Below, piece after piece: positions 22,871 to 35,200 of a DNA stretch of 64,000 nt. Made by a program: the position numbers and the translations under genes. The stretch's first letter is position 1; each line of letters begins with the position of its first letter. Where the stretch lies: contig CM043698.1 in NCBI GenBank assembly GCA_023935145.1, forward strand, positions 34,877,001 through 34,941,000. The letters are read 5' to 3'. The notes under the pieces were generated by a model. It saw only the letters and a program-made list of their open reading frames with translations. It did no database searches and was not told the DNA's origin. The DNA is from Bretschneidera sinensis. Lineage: Eukaryota > Streptophyta > Magnoliopsida > Brassicales > Akaniaceae.

Positions 22871-22899
22871 AGAGAGTCGTGATTTTTAAGCTGAAGAAT

Positions 22900-25800
22900 G
22901 AAAATAAAAATCGAACACTTCAAAAATAAAAAACTAAAAAATTAATGTTTAAAAACCCCTATTTTAAAAACAGTGTTTAAAATCTGTTTTATAAAATTAT
23001 TTTCTTAAACATGTTAAGAGTGTATGAAAAAGGTTTTTGAATTTTAAAAACTGAAAAAAAAAATTGAAAACTTTTTCCAAATAAAGCTTTATTTACACAT
23101 AAAGTAAACATCATTATTAAAATCGAATATTTTTAAAAGTGTTTTAAGTTAATTATATTTTTTTCCTTAAATTATGAATCTTATTTCATTTTAAACATTT
23201 TTTTCTTAAACATATTGATTTTAATTTTAATTTTCAACAATTTAAATCAAGCTATGATAATGTTCTCTTATTTTTAAGAGTAAGATCAACTTATATCTAT
23301 TTTCTTTTTTTTTTCTTCGTCACCATCTTTGGACTCATTACTTTTTCTCTCCTCTCGTATAATCCTTTGTGATGGCTACAATTGATAAGTAACAAACTCA
23401 TGCAAGAAAATCAAATCATCATCATCTCATCGTTATGGGTATTTTTAAGTCCATATCTAGAGAAATTATTGTATATTTCATACTTAATATGAAATAGTAC
23501 ACATGCATCTTGGTAACTCTTGGGAAGTCAAGTTGTAACTTTCTATAATTTTTCTAATTTTTTTAGTCCCAAAAATTACAACTTGACTTCTTAAGATGTA
23601 CTACTCAACTTCTCAAAAGTTACCTATGTACATGTGCATTGTTATATGGGATCTGAAATACACAATAATCTCTTTCATATCTAATAGGACAAATTACACT
23701 ACACAATTTCTAAATTTGCTGATATGACGCTAGCATACTAAACATTTTTAAAACTCATTATTCATCTCAAAATACCAATTTTCATCGTTACCCAAAATAA
23801 ATTTATTTGAAAAATCAAAATTTTAATTGAATATTACTTTTATGATAACGAAAGTATTTTTAAGTATCATAAATGTTACTTTTAAAAAAATAGAAGTATT
23901 AGTGAATGAATAGAATTAACAAAGATTTTTAGGGCTTTTTTTTATAAAAAAAATTACCATAGTTTTTTTTCGAAAATAGCTAAAAATATATTTAATTGGA
24001 TTTATATTCTATTATATGGTATAAAACAAATTTTACTTCATACACTTTATATTTTAAAAAATATTATGATAGTATTGCATATCACATCCTCAATTAAATG
24101 AAAATCAAAGACCATAATAAAATAAAATGAAATATATTAAATTAAAAATTTGTTGACAATTTTTTTATAAATAAAATAGCCTAACATCTTAAGGAAATGA
24201 ATATCAAAGGCCATCATAAAATAAAATTCAAAGATAAACTTTTATATTTTAAAAATAAAAATGATACTGTACATTTTAATTTTTTAAAAAAAATATGAAT
24301 TCAAATAACATAAAAATGTGTTATAAACAAGTTTGAGATAAATAATTGATAAATATAATTATTAAACTTATCATAATCACTTTGAGATATTTTAACACTA
24401 ATGGTACTTTGGTCATCATGAAAAATAGATTATTCAAAAAAATTCATTTTGGGACTGCTCGATAGTGAAAATGATGTTTTGTGATGAACTGTGAGTTTTA
24501 AAATGGTTTGTTTTGTTGTTATTTCAACAAACTTGAAAATAGTACAGTATAATTTGACATATATAATAAATACACAGATGTTAAGTTTTTGTAGAGATAA
24601 GATTTTGAAGTAATCAAGTTGACCTATTTTCTTCTTTTTCAATATTATCGTCATTTTTTTAGCATTTTGTAATTTTCTCTTTTCCCTCGCCAATCAACAA
24701 GTATTATCTTTATGCTAATCTCAACTAATTTTTATGATGGTTACGACTAACGAATAACAAAATGGATTAGGATCCTCTCTAGTAATTTGAGAAAGATTTT
24801 TCGAAGGTGCTCAATTTAATAAATACTACATCAACATTATGGGTGATATGACATTCATTTTATTTTATTGTGCATTTAGAAAAAAAATTTCAAAGTTATT
24901 GAAAAGATATTCTCCCTCACAATTAAATCTTCGTTGTCTCATCATTATAATTACTTTCTCTTTCTATTTCTATTTGAGAAATGAAAGAATAAAAATAAAA
25001 TAAAGCTAGGTATGTAATGTGAGAGATTGGAAAAAAAAATCTTCTTGCAACGACTAGGCATAAAAAGAATAGAACTGAATGCTATCTGAATTGTGTTTTT
25101 AATTTGGGTTACGGCTTTGCAAAAGACATCAATATCCTTTAGTTTATCGAAGGGTAAATGGGAAAAAAGTTGGAAAAATTTGAATTTAACAACTTTTACA
25201 ATAAACTGATGGATTCAATTGGTCTATATCGGTTTACATGGTTCGCACAAAAATGGTCAATTCTAGCATGTCTAGACGTAATGATTGTTTATCAGGTCTT
25301 TTACAATAATCAAATTGATTTAGTTTTATTCATGATTAAACTGGACAGTCTGATTCTAATAGCTATGATTTAAACCGGTTTGTCACATGTCTCTTCTTAT
25401 GAAAATTATAATTGATTCAGTCAATGATATCAGCTAAAAAGCTTATATTAAGGGATTGAAAATATAATTAACACGAAGATTTGTTAGTAATCATCTTGAG
25501 AATAAACAAATTTTGGTTTAAAAAATGTATCATAAATTTTTTTATCATTGAGAAGTGAGAAAAATAGTGTACAAAAAGCTGAGCGGTACAATGATATCCA
25601 ATATATATATATATATAAAATTGTTGAATTAAATGCATGTTTAGCAATTTTTTAAATTAAATTTAAATTATCTTAAATTAAATCAAATCAATCTAATAAC
25701 TCACTTAAATCCAACATCAAATATATTTCAAAAGCTTAACATAATGAAAAGAGAGTTAAATTAATTTTTTATACTTTCGGATAAAGTTTATGTCAACTTT

Positions 25801-26288
25801 TACTTATAGGATTAAATCTTAAGGTCAAATAGACAATAAGATTCAATTTATTTAATTTAATAACTTATAAGACTAAATTGTAACAACTGAAAATTCATTT
25901 ACTAAATTAAATTAGTGACAAATTTGAAGGATCCTTTTTTTTAATTGAGCCCACCTCGAATATTCAAGCGAAATTGGAGAGAAAAAACAAAAACTACCAA
26001 CCTAAGAGGTTAAAAGAGTACTCCACACTTTAATTGTAAGAACTGCATCACCCTCTCCACAAAATCAAACACTTACCGATATTTCTTTTGTCAGCATTCA
26101 CCGTTTCTCATCTAACATTCCACACACGGAACCCAAAATTCGCACAAACAAACCCTAACAGTTTCTCTACCTCTCAAATCAGATTCGTTAAAATTTCAAA
26201 ATCTCATCATCCTCATCTTTCATGGCCTAAACCAATCCAAATCACCTGGTTACGACTCCAAATTAATAATTAAAAATCATCTCAAAAT
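22900..26288. other. AT-rich intergenic DNA with TE remnants
   Basis: The start (22910-23100) is A/T-rich with gttttt/aaaaac words like those near 19.5 kb. No coding frame of note is present. A (TA)n run lies near 25597-25615. The last 200-300 bp before 26289 should contain the promoter and 5' UTR of the RING gene. Confidence 0.4.
23449..23690. repeat. Foldback MITE, about 240 bp
   Basis: The left arm (gtccatatct to about gtcaagttgtaac) pairs with the reverse complement of the right arm (gttacaacttgac-like part to ctaataggac). Shared blocks include attattgtatatttca and gaagtcaagttgtaa. Arms are about 110 bp with mismatches and a small loop. No coding capacity. Confidence 0.65.
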
Positions 26289-29200
26289 ATGTCAACGACA
26301 ACCACAGCAAATATCACAACACCAGCGACCCCTAACCGATCCTCCGATGATATCATCGACACGACGCCGTTGCTCTCATCCTCCGGTGGGTCCCGCGAGG
26401 AGAATAACGGCAGCAACCACCCAAGCATTCGATCTGTCCGGAGGCAGAGCCTGCGGGATGCGGCGCGGTTCCTGCGGCGCGCTAGCAGCCGCCGCATGAT
26501 GCGGGAGCCGTCAATGCTGGTGCGTGAGTCCGCCGCGGAGCAGCTGGAGGAGAGGCAGAGCGACTGGGCATATTCCAAGCCCGTCGTGATTCTCGACATC
26601 TTGTGGAACTTCGCGTTCGTGGCGGTCGCGGCTGCGGTGCTGGTGTTGAGCCGCGAGGAGACGCCCAACATGCCCCTTAGGCTGTGGATTGTGGGGTATG
26701 CTTTTCAGTGCGTGTTGCATATGGCGTGTGTGTGTGTTGAGTATAGGAGAAGAAAGAGGAGGAGGGTGCCGCGTGTGCGGTCTTCGTCGTCCTCGTCAAT
26801 GGAGGAAGGGAATTTGAGCTTGAGGGGGGATTCGGAGGAGCAGTATGTTACGTTGGCGCACTTGGAGGAGGAGGGAACCAGGTATGCTTTTTTGACTCGT
26901 GTTTTTTGGAAATCAAATGGAAAACTAATGCGGGCATGCGATGGATTTTGAAAGTGTATTGTTGTATCGCTGATTGAAATGAGGGGAGAGATTCTATGGG
27001 TGTTTGATTGATTTTGTAAACTCGTGGTTGTTTACCTATTTGTTTGTGGATTTGAGAGGGAAAGTCAAATGAGCATTTGGTGGATTAAGAAATGTTGTTG
27101 ATTATAACATTGAATATTACTTATAAAAAACAAAAAAATTGAACAATTTGCTGTTCTGGTAGTATTGATATTTAGTTGATTATTGATTAATTTTGTGAGG
27201 AGGATACCTTTAGTAAATGCTGTGATGCAGGATCAGGGGAAAAAGCCTTATGGATGTTTTGGAAGGATTATAATATCACATTATTCACGTGTATATTTGA
27301 TTTGCGTACGGAGTAAAAATTGGGACTTCTTTGATTCACTTCTGATGGAGAAGAGTATTGGGTAAATACATTATAGTATGGTGTGCAGAAGTGTTAATTT
27401 TAGTGATTATATATATAATATCGAGTAATTGACTACTGCCATATACTTAAACTAGTCTCGTTTGAACAAGTTGGCTGCCAGTCAGTTTCAGAAAATTGGG
27501 AAATTTCTAATTTATGCAAACTGCAAAGCATAATCGTTATATTTGTCAAATATCTATTAATTTTGATATTTATTTGCTTCTCTGATATTCTATGGACTGG
27601 GATGATAACTGGTACATTTTCAAAGGATGCTATATTGAATAAAATATATCCTCATCTAATTCCTTTGGAACTCTATTTCTCATGTTCTTTCAAGAAATGA
27701 GATGGAATAAAAATTTGCGTCTTCGGTCTTGTTTACAGTAAATGAAACATTTTTCATGTTAAGGCTAATATCAGGCAAGTGGAGGTTTTTGTTTTCACTA
27801 GTCATAAGTAATGAAAGTATGAGATTCCAATAAAAAAAAGTAATGAAAATATGATATTAAAATGTATATATATGGACTAGTAGCAGTTTTCCCGTACTTT
27901 TTTGACAGAATTTATCATGCAATCCTTTATGTTATTGACATTACATTGATGATCTTAGATTGTACTTGATAAGTTTTTTTAAGAGGAAAGTCTTCTGGTA
28001 ACATTATGATATTTTATGCTGTGTTTTACTTTCGTGTATATTTAGCTTGATTGATTATTATGAAGGTTAGCTGTGAGGTTCTGGACACTTAATTACGTTT
28101 TTGTCATTTCATTTTTTTTGAATTATCTCAGCAATGTTGCAAAGCATCTAGAATCTGCAAACACAATGTTTTCATTCATATGGTGGATCATTGGATTTTA
28201 TTGGGTATCTGCTGGTGGCCAAGCTTTGGCACGAGTCTCCCCGCAGCTTTACTGGTTTGTTCTCTTTTCTTCTTTGGTTTGAAATTGAAGTATTTTTGAG
28301 AATTGAGTCTTACCTTATGCTATGTGTTTTATCTGCAGGTTATGCATAATTTTTCTCGGTTTTGATGTGTTCTTTGTCGTTTTCTGTGTTGCACTGGCAT
28401 GTGTCATTGGCATTGCTGTTTGCTGCTGTCTTCCATGTATTATTGCAATCTTATATGCTGTGGCAGACCAGGTAGCTCTCATATACTACCATTTATTTTA
28501 TCATGTATATTTATTCATTAAGTTTGTATGGTGTCTTAATTTCCCTGGTTGTCTTAATTTCCTTCGGGTTGACAATGGGTGATTACAAATTAGATATGGA
28601 AAAACCTTTGACCATATGTGTTGGGAGTTTGTCTTGTACTTGCTTGAGAACATGGGTTTTGGTGTTCTTTGGTGCAAGCGCATTAAGAATGCATCTCTTC
28701 CGCTTCCTTCGCTGTTTTAGTAAATGGTTGCCCCTCTGAGTTCTTCCAAGCTTCTAGAGGTCTCCGCCAAGGCGATCCTCTCTCTCCTTTCTTTTTACTC
28801 TTGTTATGGAGGCTTTTAGCAAAATATTGTCTAGAGTGGTGGACAGAAGGCTCTTGAAAGGATTCACAGTGGGTAGAGTTAGTGAAGAAGTAGAGGTGTC
28901 ACCTTTTTTTTTTTTTTGCTGATGATACCATCATTTTTTGTGGGGCGGAGAGAGATCAACTTCTCGATCTTCATTGTGTTTTACTTTGCTTTGAAGCGAT
29001 TTTCGGGCTCAAGATTAACTTAAATGAAAGATCTTTGATCCCTATTGGGGAGAATATTGATGGGGATTATCTTACTAGCTTGTTGGGGTGCACTGTTGAA
29101 TCTCTCCCTATCACCTATTTGGGGGCTTCCTTTGTGGGCAAGGTTTAAAAAGAAAAGCGTGTGGGATCCTATCGCTCAACGGTTTGAAAAGAAGCTAGCC

Positions 29201-32200
29201 GGTTGAAAGAAGCACTACCTTTCCAAGGGGGGAGCTTGACTCTCATTAAAAGCACTCTCTCGAGCCTCCTTATCTAGTTCATGCATCTTTCCCCATCCTG
29301 TGTGCGGTTGCTAAGCGATTGAAAGGCATTAAAAGGAGATTCCTTTGGGAAAGTTTTGGGGACGACTTCAAATATCACTTAGTTAATCGGGGCATTGTCA
29401 CTCAATCGATAGAGAGAGGTGGCTTGGGACTTAAATCACCTACTTCTTTCAATAAGTGATGCAGAAAAGAAAAGGAATTATGTACTATTCTAGGATTTAA
29501 GGGATATTAGGGAATTATCATGTTTTGATTTATTTCCTATTATGTTGGGGATTTTATTTGGGAGTTATTATGTTTTGATTTATTTCCTTTAATGTTAGGG
29601 ATGTTATTAATTAGTAAGATTTTCTAGTATGCTTGGTGCTTATATAGGAACCTTATTATGTTAATTTTGGTAGACTGGATTATGAATTGAAAATTGATTT
29701 TCTCTTTGCCTATCTCTGTTCTCCCTTGCTTGTTATGTTTCTTCTGCCTAGTCTATTTTCTCTTGGTTAATCTCCCTGTTTCTCCTCTCTCTCAATCTGT
29801 TTCTCTTCGACATCAATAGGGCTTTGTTAGGCAAGTGGTTATGGCGTTTCACAAACGAAAACAACCATTTGTGGCGGAAAGTCATTTGTGCAAAGTATGG
29901 TATAGATCATTGTGGTTGGATCGCATGGTGTCTTGGTTTGGTAATGGATTAGGAAAGAATGGGATAACTTTCTCCCCTTGGTTATTTTTGAGGTAGGAAT
30001 AGGTGAGTATCCATTTTTAGCATGATATTTGGTGTGGGGACCCCCTAAAAGATCATTTTCGGCAGTCTACTCTATAGTGAGGGAGTTGAATGCTCTTATT
30101 AGAGATTGTGCATCTTTGGTAGATGGGGAGGTTATGTGGGACATTCGCTTAATTCATAATGTTCATGATTGGGAGCTTCAAAGTATTGGATATTTTTTTG
30201 AAGAAATTTACAAAGTAAAAGTTGATTTACTTAGGGAAGATCGAATGAAGTGGAGGCTTAAAGGTAATGGTAAGTTCAAAGTTGCCTCCTTTTATAAGGC
30301 TTTTCACTTACCTAATGAAGGTAGTTCCAACTTCCCTTGGAAACCCATTTGGAAATCTTGTGCTCCAATAAAACTGGCATTTTTCGTTTGGGAAGCTTCT
30401 TGGGGGAGGATTTTGACTATTGACAATCTCCAAAAGAGAGGAAAAGTGTTTGGCAACCGTTGTTACCTTTGCAAGGAGGATTCCAGGTTTTGGGGCTTTG
30501 CTGGCTGAGTAGTGATTCCGTGGAAAAGGAGATTTGGGCTTGAAACGATATTCAAGCTTCAAGAGAAACAGAGAAGATCATAGCCTTGATCCCTCTCTCC
30601 ATTTTTTGGTTAGTTTGGAATATGAGAGCTTTTGGTAGGTGGAAAGATCGATTAATTCTCTTAAATATTAGTGGCTTATACTCTAGTTTTTTGGTTTGAA
30701 GGAATTTTTTTTTTGTAAATGAGATTTACTTTATAGAGTTTTAGAAGCCCTTTCTTGTATATAGTCCTTTTTACATGGGTGTCGGGTGACACCCCCTCGG
30801 TGTCCTTTTATACTACACTTTTTTCTTATAAAAAAAATGAAAGAAATACCAACCATATTACACACTTGAGTTGGATGGTTGGACATCCTATACAAAAGTT
30901 AATTCTAATTGGCTTGGTAACTATAAATTGTGAGTGAGAATAATTCATAAATGTTTATATCAGGACAAGTATTTGTTATGCAAATTTATTAGCAGGGATC
31001 AGTTGAGGACAAGATGGGTGTTAGTAAATATTTGTGACTGATTGCTCAGTCATTTGTGGTTAAGACCGGTGATCTTATAAGGGAGGAATGATTTGATTTA
31101 AGACCGGTGATCCTAGAAGGGAGAAATGATTTGATTTAAGGTGGCAAAAGGACTGGAGTAAGTCACTAGAGAATGTTGAGGTAATGACGTAATTGCTGAT
31201 ATACAATGTGGATATGTTCTTGCATAGAACTGAAAGATGAACTAAGATTTATGTGGCGAACCTTTGGTAGTAGGCTAATAGGCTTTCTTATGCTATCGGT
31301 TCTTTAATCGCACAAACATTTTACCTATCATGAAAGAAATTGAAGCATAATTGAACCGAGGATGTTATCCTTGATAGAGCGGAGTTAAAAGGAAAAACAG
31401 ACTGTGTAGTCAACCCCTAGTAACTTGAGGTTAAGGCTTAGTTATTTTCTGATATGACATAAGAGATATATCCACGGTTTAGCCAATAGCCATATTATTG
31501 GAAATTGAGGCCAGAAATTACTGTAGAGGTTTCTTGAATTTACATCAGAACTTGGATGACCCTAACTTAACTAGAACCTATCTGGAAAAAATTCTTAATG
31601 TGAAGTGAGGCATATAGGAATTTTGGATGATCTAAGAATGTTGTTCTCCATTGGAATAATAAATGTGAAGCTCAGAAGTTAACCATTTAAATTTTATTCT
31701 CAAAGAAATTGAAGGCATACGTTTATTGTTTTCTAGGCATTAGTTAGAGAGCTTTGAGGTTCTATCTCTTAGCTTTGTTCCAGGCAGTTGTGGGGACATA
31801 ACAATCATGCATCTGAAATCATGGTTGCGGATTTGATGTTTGTCATAATCATTTTTTTTAGTCTGTTGGGAGTTACTTTTATGATTGCTACTCTTTTCAT
31901 ATGTTATATCTCTGTCCAGGCCTTCTTAATAAATACTCCCCCATGAAAATACTTGTACATGTTGCTGGAAATAACAGTGATCTTAGAATGTTTGTTGAGG
32001 TAATTATATAAGTATTTTCATGGAAAGTATTTACTAAGAAGACCTGTGTTTCATCTGAATGTGTTTAATGATGGAGGACAGATGGAAGAATCGACTTAGG
32101 GATTTTAATTTAGGTTTAATGGGTTTTCTTTAATTATGGTGATAATTATGTAATAAGAAAATATTATAGGTATTTAGAGTTTACGAAATTTTAATGTATT

Positions 32201-35200
32201 TAAGTTTGTTTCCTTATTTTTTTTTTCGTATTGATCTAGGACTAGGGTTTTTAAGATCACTATTAAGAGAAATTTCTACGGTAGTTTTACTTAGCTATTG
32301 ATGAATAAACAAACAATTATTGATATTTGCTTGCATTCCTGTGATTGGATTTTGCTCTCTTGTGCCTTGTGATTGGTTTGCTCCCTTCCCGCGATTTGGA
32401 AAATCCATTTGATTTGGATTGTTATAGCTAAGTAAAACTTAAATAGGAAGGATGTTTTGCGCGCTTGTGCTCCTTCCAAGCTGGCCACTTCAAGAAAAAT
32501 GCAGGTGCTTGTTAAAATACTTGTAGCAAGAATCAAATGAAGATTTGCAGGTTGGTTAGTTGGTGATGCAATGTGCTTATTCTTTTCTTCTGTTCTCTAA
32601 AGACCCAAAAGCTCTACTAGAAGGCCATCTTTTAATCTGTCGGTCTGCAAAAGTAATGAGACCTGAGGGCAGGCGTTGCCTTATTGTGGACAAGAAATCG
32701 TTTGATTTTATATTAGAAGGTAAAGCTGTGGTCTTGATCATAATTGTGGAATATGCATCGGGAAGATCATCTCTTTGCTTGGATTTAGTTGGCTTTTGAA
32801 ATCCTGAAGAGAGCTATTGTTCGAGAAGGCGGATAAGGTTTGGTTTCGTAGATGGAGAAAGTCGAGGAAGTCTTTGGTTTTGGGTTTGCATAGGACCAAA
32901 TTTGGCCGTTTTGTGTCGTTGACTGGGTTTGCACAAGTCCAAACGGTGCTGTTGAGAAAAGGGCTGGTAAAGAGGTTTGGGGTTTTGGACTTTCAATAGG
33001 CCGCGAGTCCAATGTTCCTTTTAAAAGGGTGTCGGGCCAAGAGACTGGGCCAGCCGTAGTCAAGGCGCTTTCTTAGGTTGATCCGTAAGAATGGGCCCAA
33101 TACTGGATTGTTGAAAAAGCCCAAAAGATCAGTTTTCTCTCGGGCCAAATCTAGGAATCGTTGGTTTGCGACCCGTTTTGGACCTCCGCAGATCAGAAAG
33201 CATCACTGTGACTGTGCCAACGTATACCGCAACTGCATATGTCTCCAGTGACCTCTTTCCGGTGAGTTTTGACTCTGGTTTATTGATTTCGAAATCTCTG
33301 CCCTCTTCCTCTCCTTCTTCTTTTCCGAAAACCTGGCCTGAATGAGTAAGGCTTCGTGAGATTGTGGTGGCCAGATTTTGAAGAGGAAAACAATCCTCTT
33401 GTGGTGCTTGAATAAGAAATTATTGAGAGAGGAGAAGGTATTTTCCTTTTAAAATCTTTGGTAGATAGACTAGTTCTAGGCCTTTAGGGATGGTCTCTGG
33501 AGATGGGGCTGTTTCGGGAGTAGAAGAGGTTGTGTTCTTGCGGATAGTGTTGGGGGGTTATGTGTCAGTGATGATTGTAAGAGTGTCCACGAGGTGGGTC
33601 TTTTGGGAAAGGTTTGTTTGCCTAGTGGTGATGATTTGTTAACGAAGGAATGTGAGAAGGTGAATCAGGTTGGTTCTTCCGATGCTGTGTTGGACTCAGA
33701 CTTGTGTATAAATCCATCTTCCACCATTATTCTTTCTTATGTAGAGGGGCTGCCTTTGGATGCAAGAGAGGATTGTTTGGTGGGTAAGGGGAAAGAATAT
33801 TCAGGGAAGGAGAGTTGGTGCTTGATCAAGGTGGTAACGATGAAGTTGGTTTGGCCATAATGGAGAGGGTGGAACAATCGGATAAGTGGATGGTTGTGGA
33901 GTCGGATGACGAAGAAGAAGTGAGGCGTAGGGCGTCTGATTGGGTTAAAAAAGGACATAAGATGGTGAGAGTTTCTTTAGTTGGAGTGGAAGAGCAAACA
34001 ATTCGATTGTTTGAGGAAATTGAGAAGATTAGGATTGAAGAAGGTAAATCTAGAAGCTATAAACAGCCGGCAGGCAAGAAGAATTAAGGGATGGGTTGTA
34101 GAGAACTAAAGAGATTGGTTGTTAATGTTAATTGGAGAAAGGTGGTTGAGGTGGGGAAGAGGGTGTGCAAGAGGAGAGGGTGGCTGGTGTTGTGCAATGA
34201 AGAGGAAAATAATTTCTTGGAATGTGAGAGGATTGAATGATAGGTTGAAAAGGGCTTTGGTTAAACGGTATCTTAAAGAGTGGAAGAGAGATGTGGTTTG
34301 CCTCTAGGAGATTGAGGTAATCGATGATGCTCTTATTCGAAGTATCTAGGGTTTGAGAACTTGTGGCTGGAAAGCCTTACTTGCTATTGGAGCTTAGGGG
34401 GTATCATTGTTATGTGGGATGTGAAAGTTACTGAATTGATCGATGTTTTTATTGGTTTGTTCTTAGTGTCTTGTGTTTTTAAAGGGCTTTCGGCTCTTGG
34501 AGAGTGGGTTTTGACGGGAGTGTATGGGCTAAATGATAGTGGAATAAGAGGTTTGTTTTGGAGTAGCTAGCGGAGATTAGGAGCTGTTGGAGTCTTCCGT
34601 GGGTAGTGGAAGGTGATTTCAATGAGTTTTTATACCCTCATGAGAGAACAGAGGGTTCTCATGAGTCTAGTTGGATGAGGGAGTTTTTGGAGTTTGTGAG
34701 AGGTCAAGATCTTATTGATTTGCCTTTGTCACGTGGCTCTTTTTTGTGGTCGAGTTTTAGAGAGACACCCACTTTCTTGAGGATTGACAGGTTCTTAATT
34801 ACTGGTTGTTGGGAAGCTCTTTTTCGTGGTTTGATTTAGAAGCTCTTACCTAGGCCCACTTCGAACCATCACCCTATTGTCATTTGGTTTGAGAATATGT
34901 GGCTTTGAGGTATGGGTTCTGCGATGTCATGAAAGGTTGGTGGAAGGGGTGCAATTTTAGAATTTTTACTAGTTTTATGGTGGCTTCTAAGTTGAAATAC
35001 TTAAAGGAGGAGTTGAAAATTTGGAACAAAGAGACGTTTGGAAATGTGAACTTAGCTTTTAATGCTTTGACTAGTGAGATTAATGGTTTTGATGAGGAGG
35101 CCTTTGAGGGGCTTTCGAGGGAAGACAAAATTCGAAGGGAGTGGACCTAAAAAGAGCTTGCTAAAATTATTTCTATGTAGGAAATATCTTAGCGCCAAAT

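Noticed and set aside
22482..22889. 135-codon plus-strand frame
   Set aside because: It is antisense to SmD1 exon 1 and the GC-rich block; the SmD1 exon and its splice sites fix the strand of the known part.
26282..26671. 129-codon minus-strand frame
   Set aside because: It is the mirror of the GC-rich first exon of the RING gene.
30029..30508. 159-codon plus-strand frame as a gene
   Set aside because: It is the zinc-binding 3' end of LINE element 1.
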